From: Flavobacterium hydatis
Lineage (GTDB): Bacteria; Bacteroidota; Bacteroidia; Flavobacteriales; Flavobacteriaceae
Length of the DNA: 64,000 nt
Direction: 5' to 3'
Assembly: GCF_000737695.1 (NCBI RefSeq)
Contig: NZ_JPRM01000035.1
Coordinates: forward strand, 1-64,000
The position numbers were made by a program, and so were the translations under genes. Below are positions 53,052 to 61,486 of this stretch, piece by piece (the stretch's first letter is position 1; the number at the start of each line of letters is the position of its first letter). The notes beneath the pieces are model-generated. The model saw only the letters and a list, made by a program, of their open reading frames with translations. It searched no databases and was not told where the DNA came from.

Positions 53052-53840
53052 TTGATTAGTATTGTAAGAATTATATATGATCTAGTGAAGGAGGTTAAGG
53101 AATTCGGTCAGATTATTGTAAATAGATACAGAAGTTCAATGCCAACAGTAGTTAAATCCGAAGAGATAGAGATTGATTATATTCTTCAGCAGTCTCACGG
53201 TAAATTTTTTGAAGACTTTATTCCCACGAGAATACCTTCAAGGATGTATGAAGCCATAAGAGTTTCAACAGACGGTCTGTCTTTTAAACTTATAGACAAA
53301 AACCAAAGAGACTTACTTTCATGTGTTAACGGTAATTTTACGAACTATAATGATATAGAATATTTTGAAATAACAGGGACCTATTCAAAACTTGAGCATA
53401 GAGGATTTCTGACGTATTTATTTGAAATTTTAGTTTATGAATATGACTATCACGTTCTGTCAGACGGGCAGCATTCCAGTCCCGGATCAAAAGAGTTCTG
53501 GCAGGCTCAGATAAAGAGGACTAAATTCAGCATTTACCGTCTAAATATAAAAACAAGCTATAAAAGAAAAGCTCATCGTTTCCAGCAAAAGGAAATATGG
53601 GGCGAACCCAAAAAAGTTAACTTTTACATAAGCAGCTTTATCGAGGAGGATGAAAGTGAAGGAGATGGAGAGAGAGAATTTGAAGACATGGATCTTTTAA
53701 ACGCTGAGGTGGAGGCTTTAGATGAAATTATAACTGCAGATGATTTTACATACGAAGATCTAAATCCTGTATCACGAAATCAGGAAATATCATTTGAAGA
53801 CATCAGACTAGTTGCCCAAAAATGGAAGGAGGAAACATAA
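53052..53840 (+). CDS. GNAT-like protein in the island
   Basis: 262 residues from a TTG at 53052; an in-frame stop lies directly upstream and the first ATG is at 53139. I kept the upstream part because it reads as coding (IVRIIYDLVKEVKEFGQIIV). The block 'GTYSKLEHRGFLTYLFEILV' then 'HVLSDGQHSSPGSKEFWQAQI' resembles GNAT-fold proteins of phages and mobile elements. The usual acetyl-CoA loop (R/Q-x-x-G-x-G/A) is degenerate (EHRGFLT). The C-terminal ~60 residues are strongly acidic. Function unknown; a defence or toxin-related role is possible from context. Confidence 0.65.
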   Translation: MISIVRIIYDLVKEVKEFGQIIVNRYRSSMPTVVKSEEIEIDYILQQSHGKFFEDFIPTRIPSRMYEAIRVSTDGLSFKLIDKNQRDLLSCVNGNFTNYNDIEYFEITGTYSKLEHRGFLTYLFEILVYEYDYHVLSDGQHSSPGSKEFWQAQIKRTKFSIYRLNIKTSYKRKAHRFQQKEIWGEPKKVNFYISSFIEEDESEGDGEREFEDMDLLNAEVEALDEIITADDFTYEDLNPVSRNQEISFEDIRLVAQKWKEET

Positions 53841-54462
53841 ACTGCGACTTATCATATATCTTTAATATAAAAGCATCTACTCATTGTTAGACGAGGAAAA
53901 TAATGTTCTAAAAGTTTCGAACCTAAACTTGTTAGACCTTTTTTTGCTGGATTTCTTGTTTTAAAAAACAGCATGTGCCACGATTCTGCCACAAAACTTA
54001 GAATGGTCAAATAACTTTAAAAACTGTCTTAACTTTTGTGGCAAAAAAGGTATCCAATCCACTCCCTGTCAATCCCCAAAAGCCATGATCTATGCATATT
54101 GCAGGAATGATAAACCGTCTATACCTAAATTTGATATTTTTACAGTTTCAATTACTATGCTTTCATTTATGACTGCATGTTGTGCCAAGGCGGAAAAATT
54201 GATAAGCTGAAAAACGAAAGAAACAATTTTACTCATTTGTCTGGAATATTTAATTTTTTTGAGATACAATTTGATAGTGCTAAATTACATTTACTAATAT
54301 TATTTTATTTGTTGACAATACAAGGGGTATAATATTTATTTCATGACAATTCCAAGATTATTATATTTACATCTTATAGCATAATTACGCGCCTTTCATA
54401 TTTCGAGATGTAAGGAATCGATGTGCTGATTGAATTTCATAAAAATCTAATCTAATAAAAAA
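53841..54462. other. Intergenic region before the defence operon
   Basis: 622 bp without a credible gene. It holds the second 23-bp repeat (53974-53996), an inverted partner TTTTGTGGCA (54034-54043) of its TGCCACAAAA end, and AT-rich DNA from ~54230 that should contain the promoter of the HD/GHKL gene. I see no exact TAnnTTTG motif at a good distance. Confidence 0.5.
53974..53996. repeat. Candidate attachment-site repeat, copy 2
   Basis: It matches the 23-mer at 51128-51150 with one mismatch (22/23). The two copies flank the LRR-TIR and GNAT-like genes at a distance of 2846 bp. Confidence 0.55.
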
Positions 54463-57400
54463 ATGGGAAACTCTGTTGATGAAAGATTTACTAGTCTAAA
54501 ATTGTGGAAACATTTTGAGACTGCGGCAGATCGCGAGCAGGTTATATTAGTAAGTAAACATATTGAACATGTACTTCCTCTACTAAATTATTTCACAACC
54601 GCATTTCCAACATATACATTGCATAATGGCCAGCATCAGAGAAATATCCTTTATCTTATGGGCGAGCTGCTGGGACCCGAATTAAGTGAAGTTTCAGCAC
54701 TGGAATGTGCAGTTTTGATCCTTTCAGCATTCTATCATGACCTGGGGATGGTATTTACAGAAGAGGAATTGGATTCAGTTGAAAGTGAACCAAAATTTTT
54801 AATGTTCCTTGATCAGAATACCAAAGCAAGATTGAGTTATGAATCCAATGGCAAAAAAGCCGACAGAGAATTAATTGAATGGTACTGCAGAACAATGCAC
54901 GCTGAAAGGGTATGGGTGTATTTGGATCAGGAGGATATTGATTTACCGCTTTTATGGAATGACCTTCCTTTTAAAACACAATTAGGCAAAGTCTGCGAGA
55001 GCCACAATTTATCGGTAAAAGATATAAAAAATAATGATGATGTATTTGTTACAGATTTTTTGGGAGAATGTGATTTAGTTTTCTGCTCTATACTGCTTCG
55101 TCTAGCAGATATTTTTGACTTCGATAATACAAGAAGCCCCAAAAGTGTATACGAGTTTCTTGGTCTGGACAAACCTAAAAATAACATCGAATCTGTCAGT
55201 AGAGCAGAATGGCAGAAACATTTAAGCTCGGGAGGATTTACCTTTCAAAGAAATGAAGATATATTAACTGTTCTTTTCAAAGCTGCGCCAAAGCACCCTT
55301 CTGTAGAAATAGAGATAAGAAATTTTCTAGATATTATAGAGATGGAACTGGCTGACTGCAATGAATTGAAAAGATTCTGTTCCAAAAAATGGAATGAGTT
55401 TAAACTGCCATCCAGTATCAACAGGGCCTGTATTTTAAGCACTAATTTCCGCTCTGGAAAATATCATTTTAGTTTGTCTCAGGATAAAATCCTAACCTTA
55501 CTAACTGGAGAAGGACTATATAATGACCGGTATATTTTTTTACGAGAGTTACTGCAAAATTCTATTGATACCAGCAGGCACAGGGAGTTTAAGGAGAAAA
55601 TTTCAAATTCCCGATTTACAGCAGATGAAATTGAAATATCCTATTTTACTGATACAGATGGATACAACTGGATCAGGATCGATGATTATGGAATGGGAAT
55701 GACAGAGGATATTATTAGCAACCACTTACTGAAAAAGGGCGAGTCTTATTATAATTCAGATAAATTTAAACTTGAAAAACTTTTAATAAACCAGGCTTTT
55801 CACAATGATTTTGTTCCGATCAGCAGATTTGGCATTGGTATGCTTTCCTGTTTTATCATCAGTGATAAAATTGAAATAAGTACAAAACACATAAGCGAAC
55901 CTGCAAATGCGTACAGGTTAACTTTGGAAGGGCAGAATGGCTACTTTATTTTTCAGTCCAGTAAAGATCATCATACTGCTAATCCAATGCCTAAAGAAAA
56001 TGGTTTTGAAAAGGGTTTTCGTAAAAAAGCAGGAACCTCAATTGCAGTAAGGATTACAGGGAATATGGAATTCCATGGTTTTGATTTTAAAAAGCAGATC
56101 GAATCCTATGTGCTTTGTTCCCCCATTAGGATCATGTACGAAGGCGAACTCGTTGGGGGTGAATGGAAAGCGCTGCTTGAAGACCCATGGACAGAAAGCC
56201 ATGTTGTAGAAGTTGAAAAATCTTTTATAGATAATATTGAATCCACATTCGATTTAAAGCTTCCAAAATCATTACAGCTGGAAATCGCAGCAGTAAATGT
56301 TGGAGAAAAATCGCTGGACCCTAATCTAAAGGGGCAGCTGGTTATGATATACCTAAAGATTGAAGAAATTATTTCCTTAAAAACACTGCCGACTTTCAGT
56401 ATTGCCGCAAATGGAAAAGAGCTTGTTATCAAGGTCAGCAAAGCAGTAATAAAAGATGGCAAGTCGACCGATCTCTCAATAGAGCATAGGGATATAGATA
56501 TTATATCCAGCTTAAATGTTCCTGAAAAGATAACTAACAGGCTTATGTATAATAATGAATATGAATATAGTTTTTCTAAAATCCAGTTAAGCCATAATGG
56601 TATAACTATTCACGACCAGGGAGATTTTTTCAGTTTAAATACAATATTTGGCAGAGAGCCAATACTAATGCATTCTTATGACAGACGAACTGTATACTCC
56701 GGAATACTTTATTTTCAGGACCGATTGCTGCCTTCTTTAACAGTTTCAAGAAACGAAATTAAGGACGTTACATTTGAGCTGTCTTTCAATGCATTGTATG
56801 CCCTTAGAGATTTAAATAAATTTGTTTATTATGATAATGATTTATATGATTTTTTCAGTAATCGTATCTCTATTATAAGTAGTCGCAGAATAATAAAGGA
56901 ATCGGGAATTTATGAAAATAATAAAGATTATTGGGACAACGAACCTTTATATTTAATTGGCCGGGAAAAATTATCAGTAGTTCAAATAAAGGAATTACTT
57001 AAAACTTCTTCCGACTTTTTTGAAAATCCTTATTTCTACAGAAATGATGTTATTAATAATTTTGTTCTTTACATTTTAGAACAAAACTTTGAAGTTTATA
57101 TTTCCATAAAAAAAATGACTGTTGGTCATATGACAGTGTATAAATTAACTATAGCAGAATCCCTGATACCAAATGAATTAAGACGTTTTAGGCCTTTTCG
57201 ATTTTTTAAATTTGAAGAGGACAGGGTAGAACTATTAATAGGGGATAAAATAAATATCAACCACCGCTTTGTCCAATGGTATATTAAGGCGTCCGATCTT
57301 TTGTCGGATAAATTTAACTTTTATTCCTATCAGCTGATTCATATTTTGTATGATCCTGACACTGCGAAAGCAGTTTTAAACATTAACTCAATTTTAGACC

Positions 57401-57477
57401 GCCTGCGAAAAAGTTTACCACAGGATATTGCTCCTGATAAAGCAATAAATTTAAATGCTAAAGATTTTTATCTTTAA
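54463..57477 (+). CDS. HD-domain plus Hsp90-like (GHKL) ATPase protein
   Basis: 1004 residues. Residues ~30-310 are an HD-type phosphohydrolase fold: His58 (NGQHQRN), His92-Asp93 (FYHDLGM), His146 (MHAERV), His181 (ESHNL) and Asp215 (LRLADIFDFD). Residues ~330-600 are a GHKL ATPase: N-box Glu362/Asn366 (RELLQNSIDTSR), DDYGMGM (Asp407-Gly411 region) and SRFGIGMLSCF. The C-terminal ~400 residues are unclassified. This HD plus Hsp90-like fusion occurs among prokaryotic conflict-system proteins (family memory). It starts the operon with the PtuA-like and HNH genes, so I infer a sensing or activating role. Confidence 0.85.
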   Translation: MGNSVDERFTSLKLWKHFETAADREQVILVSKHIEHVLPLLNYFTTAFPTYTLHNGQHQRNILYLMGELLGPELSEVSALECAVLILSAFYHDLGMVFTEEELDSVESEPKFLMFLDQNTKARLSYESNGKKADRELIEWYCRTMHAERVWVYLDQEDIDLPLLWNDLPFKTQLGKVCESHNLSVKDIKNNDDVFVTDFLGECDLVFCSILLRLADIFDFDNTRSPKSVYEFLGLDKPKNNIESVSRAEWQKHLSSGGFTFQRNEDILTVLFKAAPKHPSVEIEIRNFLDIIEMELADCNELKRFCSKKWNEFKLPSSINRACILSTNFRSGKYHFSLSQDKILTLLTGEGLYNDRYIFLRELLQNSIDTSRHREFKEKISNSRFTADEIEISYFTDTDGYNWIRIDDYGMGMTEDIISNHLLKKGESYYNSDKFKLEKLLINQAFHNDFVPISRFGIGMLSCFIISDKIEISTKHISEPANAYRLTLEGQNGYFIFQSSKDHHTANPMPKENGFEKGFRKKAGTSIAVRITGNMEFHGFDFKKQIESYVLCSPIRIMYEGELVGGEWKALLEDPWTESHVVEVEKSFIDNIESTFDLKLPKSLQLEIAAVNVGEKSLDPNLKGQLVMIYLKIEEIISLKTLPTFSIAANGKELVIKVSKAVIKDGKSTDLSIEHRDIDIISSLNVPEKITNRLMYNNEYEYSFSKIQLSHNGITIHDQGDFFSLNTIFGREPILMHSYDRRTVYSGILYFQDRLLPSLTVSRNEIKDVTFELSFNALYALRDLNKFVYYDNDLYDFFSNRISIISSRRIIKESGIYENNKDYWDNEPLYLIGREKLSVVQIKELLKTSSDFFENPYFYRNDVINNFVLYILEQNFEVYISIKKMTVGHMTVYKLTIAESLIPNELRRFRPFRFFKFEEDRVELLIGDKININHRFVQWYIKASDLLSDKFNFYSYQLIHILYDPDTAKAVLNINSILDRLRKSLPQDIAPDKAINLNAKDFYL

Positions 57478-57512
57478 CAAGAAAAGAACCTGATGTAAAA
57501 CTCAAAAAACGA

Positions 57513-59438
57513 ATGAAGCTAAGCAAAATCTTAAAAAGAGAAATACTCAAGAAAATTCTTGAGCAGCATAATCCATTTGGGGAATCGGATAATATAATGT
57601 CATTTCTTTCCCGTATCTGGGAATTAGACATTATGCCTTCGACTGACAGCCGATTTGAGGATGCTTTCGGTGATATTCAGCAGCATATTGTGTATAATGA
57701 TGATTGGAATTTTGAATATTTATTTGAAGAAAGATTGGATCTATTATCCGATGATAAGCAGTTCAAAGTTTTTTTAGAGACGATTTTACATCCTGATATA
57801 AGGCAGACTGAGGATGAGATCATGAAGTTCTATTTAGTAATTAATCCTTATCTGGAGAAAGAGAAATACAGGTTTGTTATTGTAAATTACCTGAGGGATT
57901 TTCCTATTTACGAAATAAAATTAATAACGGACACTGATGATATTCCAGCAGATATAAAATTAAATGATATACCATTTTTTGTGGAATGGGAGCCTGACGG
58001 TCATAACGATAAATTTCATTCACATATTACACCTGAAGTATTTCCCTCGTTTGTCCTTGCGTTCAATGACGGCTGGAATGACTTTAGGCGAATGACCCAA
58101 TTTTATCTTTTTTATTATCAGAGCGACTCCACTTTTCATAAGATTGGATATGTAAAAATAATGAATGGTACAGAGGAGACCCGTGATGTTTTAGGCGACA
58201 GCTTTACCAATCTTTCACAAGGATTTTGTTCCCTTGGACAGGAGTATGAATATTACGAAAAGTTGAAATTACATTTAGGGAAAAATTTTGAGAGTGTGCT
58301 TTGGGCTTTGAAAGATGCTGCGTTCTATCCTGAGGTGAATGATAAATTTGAAAAACATTTTACTTTTAAGAATTCTCTAATCCGTTTCGATCAGGCGGAA
58401 CAGCTGTTAAGAGAAGCCAAGTACAGGATTTATGACTATAACCTTTCAAGTCTCTATAGTTTTAAATACACTTTTAAACCTAAATTTTCAAAAACCAGCG
58501 TTGATCTTGAATTTAACTTTGATAACGATGAGGACTTTGCCAATAGGATATATGCGCTGATTGGGAAAAATGGAACGGGAAAAACGCAGCTGATGACTTC
58601 CCTGCCATTTGATATTTCGCAAAAGGCAGATAATAAATTTATGCCCAGAACACCTCTGTTCAGCAAGGTCATATCAGTTTCCTACAGTGCTTTTGATACT
58701 TTTGAGATACCAAAGAAGACATCGAGTTTCAATTATTTATACTGTGGTTTGAAAGATGAGAATGGAGAACGGCTTTCAGAACGGCAGCAGATTATGCGTT
58801 TTCATTCTGCATGGAAACGTATAAAGACCCTTGAGCGCATGATACAATGGATTAAAATTCTTGAAAATTTCTTAGATCAGGAAATTCTGGATTTATTTAT
58901 TGTATTGGATGAAAGCGGTGATTATGATGTTAGCCTGGAGGGATTTGGAAAAGCAAGGAAAATGCTCAGTTCAGGACAAAGCATCCTGCTTTATATTATT
59001 ACCGAGATTGTGGCAAACATAAGATATGATTCCATTATACTCTATGATGAACCGGAAACCCATCTTCATCCTAATGCCATATCGCAATTGATGAACACTA
59101 TTTATGCGCTGGTTAATAAATTTCAGTCTTATTGTATTATAGCTACACATTCGCCATTGGTTATTCAGGAGTTATTGTCCAGAAATGTTTATGTAATTGA
59201 GAAAGAAGGTTCAGTCCCATCAGTTCGCAAACTGTCTTATGAAACTTTTGGAGAAAACTTAACGGTCTTGACAGAGGAAATTTTTGGAAACAGGTCGGTT
59301 CCAAAGCAGTACAAGAAAATTCTTCAAAAACTGGTTGAAAAAGGCAATACTTTTGAGGAAATCCTGGATATTGTTGAAGCTGATGATATTCCCTTAAGCC
59401 TAAATGCAAGACTTTTTCTTAAAAGTATTGAAAAATGA
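57513..59438 (+). CDS. PtuA-like ABC/AAA ATPase with AbiJ-like N-terminal region
   Basis: 641 residues. Residues ~1-130 (DIMPSTDSRFEDAFGDIQQH, DDWNFEYLF, FLETILHPDIRQ) resemble the AbiJ N-terminal domains found on defence proteins. The ATPase part has Walker A GKNGTGKT (~351-358), an ABC-type signature MLSSGQS, Walker B with DEPETHLHP and the switch His in ATHSP, as in OLD/RecF-like and PtuA ATPases. It is followed with a 4-bp ATGA overlap by an HNH nuclease, the PtuAB (Septu) arrangement. Septu ATPases control the nuclease partner after infection. The long N-terminal extension is unlike minimal PtuA. Confidence 0.88.
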   Translation: MKLSKILKREILKKILEQHNPFGESDNIMSFLSRIWELDIMPSTDSRFEDAFGDIQQHIVYNDDWNFEYLFEERLDLLSDDKQFKVFLETILHPDIRQTEDEIMKFYLVINPYLEKEKYRFVIVNYLRDFPIYEIKLITDTDDIPADIKLNDIPFFVEWEPDGHNDKFHSHITPEVFPSFVLAFNDGWNDFRRMTQFYLFYYQSDSTFHKIGYVKIMNGTEETRDVLGDSFTNLSQGFCSLGQEYEYYEKLKLHLGKNFESVLWALKDAAFYPEVNDKFEKHFTFKNSLIRFDQAEQLLREAKYRIYDYNLSSLYSFKYTFKPKFSKTSVDLEFNFDNDEDFANRIYALIGKNGTGKTQLMTSLPFDISQKADNKFMPRTPLFSKVISVSYSAFDTFEIPKKTSSFNYLYCGLKDENGERLSERQQIMRFHSAWKRIKTLERMIQWIKILENFLDQEILDLFIVLDESGDYDVSLEGFGKARKMLSSGQSILLYIITEIVANIRYDSIILYDEPETHLHPNAISQLMNTIYALVNKFQSYCIIATHSPLVIQELLSRNVYVIEKEGSVPSVRKLSYETFGENLTVLTEEIFGNRSVPKQYKKILQKLVEKGNTFEEILDIVEADDIPLSLNARLFLKSIEK

Positions 59439-60289
59439 GAAACCTGAAACCATACAATGAAGATACAATTTCATTCTTTGATGAGGTTGTTTCGGCGCGT
59501 AGAAATTCCGTTGCAGATCCTGAATTTCTCACTCGAATAGTAACTTACAGGCCGGGACTGATTCTTGCCTATACAGCATATGACGAATGCTGTGCTGCAC
59601 AGTCATTGATGACAGCGAGAGCTTTGGGACATGTAAATCCAACTAAGGGGGACCTGCTGAAATTATATAGTTATAAAGCAAATGTTTTTAAAAAACTGCA
59701 GCTTAAATTAACTACCGATGAAAATGACCGGCTTTTAAATACTTGTCAAAACTGCACAATTAATGAAATAAATTCCTTTGATCATATATTGCCTAAAGAT
59801 GAATTTTCAGAATTTGCAGTCAATCCGAAAAATTTGTTTCCTTCCTGCACACAATGTAATGGTTATAAGAGTTACGTATGGCAGCAAGGCGGTATCGGCT
59901 TGTTTCTTAATTTATTTCTGGATATCCTTCCACAGGAGCAGTACTTATTTGCCAATGTTATTGTAGGAGACGAAGTTCAAATTAATTATACGATCGAGAA
60001 CAGATTTGGAATGGATGCTGGATTATTTGCTTTGATTGTCTCACATTATGGACGGCTGCATCTGCCAAGCCGATTTAGTAAAAACAGTGACAGTATTATA
60101 ACGGAATTGATAAATTCTATTTTGTCAATAAAAAATGAATTGGACAAAGAGAAAATTAAGCAGGTAATTATTGGGAAAGCGGAGAGGGATCTTAATAAGT
60201 TTGGTTATAATTACTGGAAAGCGATAACGGTAATTGCTCTGATAAATTCAGAAGATTTTTATCAATTTGCGTCAGATCAGGAAGACTAA
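59435..60289 (+). CDS. HNH endonuclease, PtuB-like
   Basis: 284 residues. The nuclease core lies at ~100-150: Cys104-x2-Cys107, Asp116-His117 (SFDHILPKDEF), Asn133 (PKNLFPSC), Cys138-x2-Cys141 and NGYKSYVW. The two Cys pairs bind zinc and His117 is the expected general base. Flanking helical regions are typical of PtuB-type HNH proteins. The gene overlaps the ATPase stop by 4 bp, so translation is coupled. It is the likely effector of the three-gene system, cutting phage or host nucleic acid. Confidence 0.9.
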   Translation: MRNLKPYNEDTISFFDEVVSARRNSVADPEFLTRIVTYRPGLILAYTAYDECCAAQSLMTARALGHVNPTKGDLLKLYSYKANVFKKLQLKLTTDENDRLLNTCQNCTINEINSFDHILPKDEFSEFAVNPKNLFPSCTQCNGYKSYVWQQGGIGLFLNLFLDILPQEQYLFANVIVGDEVQINYTIENRFGMDAGLFALIVSHYGRLHLPSRFSKNSDSIITELINSILSIKNELDKEKIKQVIIGKAERDLNKFGYNYWKAITVIALINSEDFYQFASDQED

Positions 60290-60446
60290 TTATATCCTTT
60301 AGTTAGATAATAAATATACAAATAGAAAACAGATGCGTAATTATTGATAAATGTGATGCAGCTAAGTGTTAAAATGTATTTTTGATTTTATTAATTATCT
60401 AATTTTATCATGGAATTAATAATTTGACAATTTAAATATAATAGAA

Positions 60447-60691
60447 ATGGAAACAGCAATTAAACTGCAGGTTAGTAAGAAGTTAAATACTCAGCAGCAA
60501 CTGGATATATCAAATTAAAAGGAAGTTTAATTTCTAAGGGCTACACTGAAATTATTCATACTCTGGATAAGGATCACGAATTTCACATTTATTCATTTGA
60601 AACGCCTGTGGAGCGTAGGGATGAAGTGCAGGATTTCATAAAAGCTTTCATCAATCAGGCTGATCTGGCGGATACTGTAGCAATTAAATGA
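60447..60691 (+). pseudogene. Frameshifted small gene behind the HNH gene
   Basis: From ATG 60447 the frame (METAIKLQVSKKLNT...) stops after 22 codons at ~60515. A -1 shift near 60497 opens a frame through GYIKLKGSLISKGYTEIIHT and VERRDEVQDFIKAFINQADL to TGA 60691, giving about 80 residues in all. Continuous sensible sequence across the shift suggests a single disrupted gene or a sequencing error. No family is recognised. It may belong to the defence operon 157 bp upstream. Confidence 0.5.
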
Positions 60692-60763
60692 TAAATAAAA
60701 ATAAAACAGGGTAATTTGAAAAAAAATGGATACAGTGTTTTGGCATATTTTATTATCTATAAC

Positions 60764-61096
60764 TTAAATAGGTTTTAATTTGTATGCTGTAATTTTTTCT
60801 ATCGTGTTTACGTAGTCATCTGGCAGACCGATAAACTCAACCACTTTTAAATTTACAGTGCAGTTTGAATCTCCTCTCCAGTGTGACAGCTGCAATCCCT
60901 GTGTGGATCCTTTCGCGTAATAACCCAGGTGAATTGCAATTCTTCCTTCTATATTGGTTAATTGATCTCTTTTGCGGATACCGCCTGTCGTATCCCAACA
61001 TATAAAACATTGCTGCCGGTATTCTTGTTTCGGGTAGGAACCGTGCGTAAATTTGATTTTAATATTCCCCCGATTCAAATCATGCAGATCTCCCAA
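60764..61096 (-). CDS. Hypothetical protein or 3' gene remnant
   Basis: 110 codons are open from a TTG at 61096; no in-frame ATG lies near the start and a stop is just upstream. The sequence (IKIKFTHGSYPKQEYRQQCF, GRIAIHLGYYAKGSTQGLQL, VKVVEFIGLP-like end) reads as a real protein domain with two Cys (CFICWDT). The missing start suggests a fragment of a longer decayed gene. No family is recognised. Confidence 0.4.
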   Translation of the reverse strand: MGDLHDLNRGNIKIKFTHGSYPKQEYRQQCFICWDTTGGIRKRDQLTNIEGRIAIHLGYYAKGSTQGLQLSHWRGDSNCTVNLKVVEFIGLPDDYVNTIEKITAYKLKPI

Positions 61097-61141
61097 ATCT
61101 GTGCAGTGTCAAACAGATTCCACCTCAAACCAATACAGGCA

Positions 61142-61331
61142 GCTGCCTTATTTTTTATTGAGATTTTCAAACATTTTCTTTAAAAAAGAATCTGATAAGA
61201 TATTAGTCTAATAATTATTGATATCAGGAAGTTTATTTATGTTGAAACTAAAGGTTTCGGCTTGAGAGATTACCTCGTCTGCCAGCTGATCAAAATTTGC
61301 TTTTAGTATGTTGCTTTCCAATTTTTTATAT
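61142..61331 (-). pseudogene. Decayed gene fragment with in-frame stop
   Basis: On the minus strand a frame reads NKYKKLESNILKANFDQ..., ADEVISQAETFSFNINKLP and DINNY, then a TAG, and continues in the same frame as TNILSDSFLKKMFENLNKK before TAA. Its amino-acid composition looks coding. The rest of 61097-61486 holds only short frames; one at ~61344 on the + strand (MNAFELFQGKHIRSDN) may be a relic of a BRO-type start. Confidence 0.35.
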
Positions 61332-61486
61332 TTATTTCAGATCATGAATGCTTTTGAGCTATTTCAAGGAAAGCATATCAGATCTGATAATTAAAAATCA
61401 GAACAATATTGACAAATATATACTAATGCTAAAAGAAAGCTTTATTTTTAAAGTTGGGGATCAGGTATATAATGGTTAGCCATAAG

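Noticed and set aside
53925..53950. TTTCGAACC resembling a tRNA T-loop
   Set aside because: The flanking bases do not form a T-stem and no other tRNA arms are present.
54311..54334. TTGACA and TATAAT-like boxes before the HD/GHKL gene
   Set aside because: Only 10 bp apart, and Bacteroidota use a different promoter consensus.
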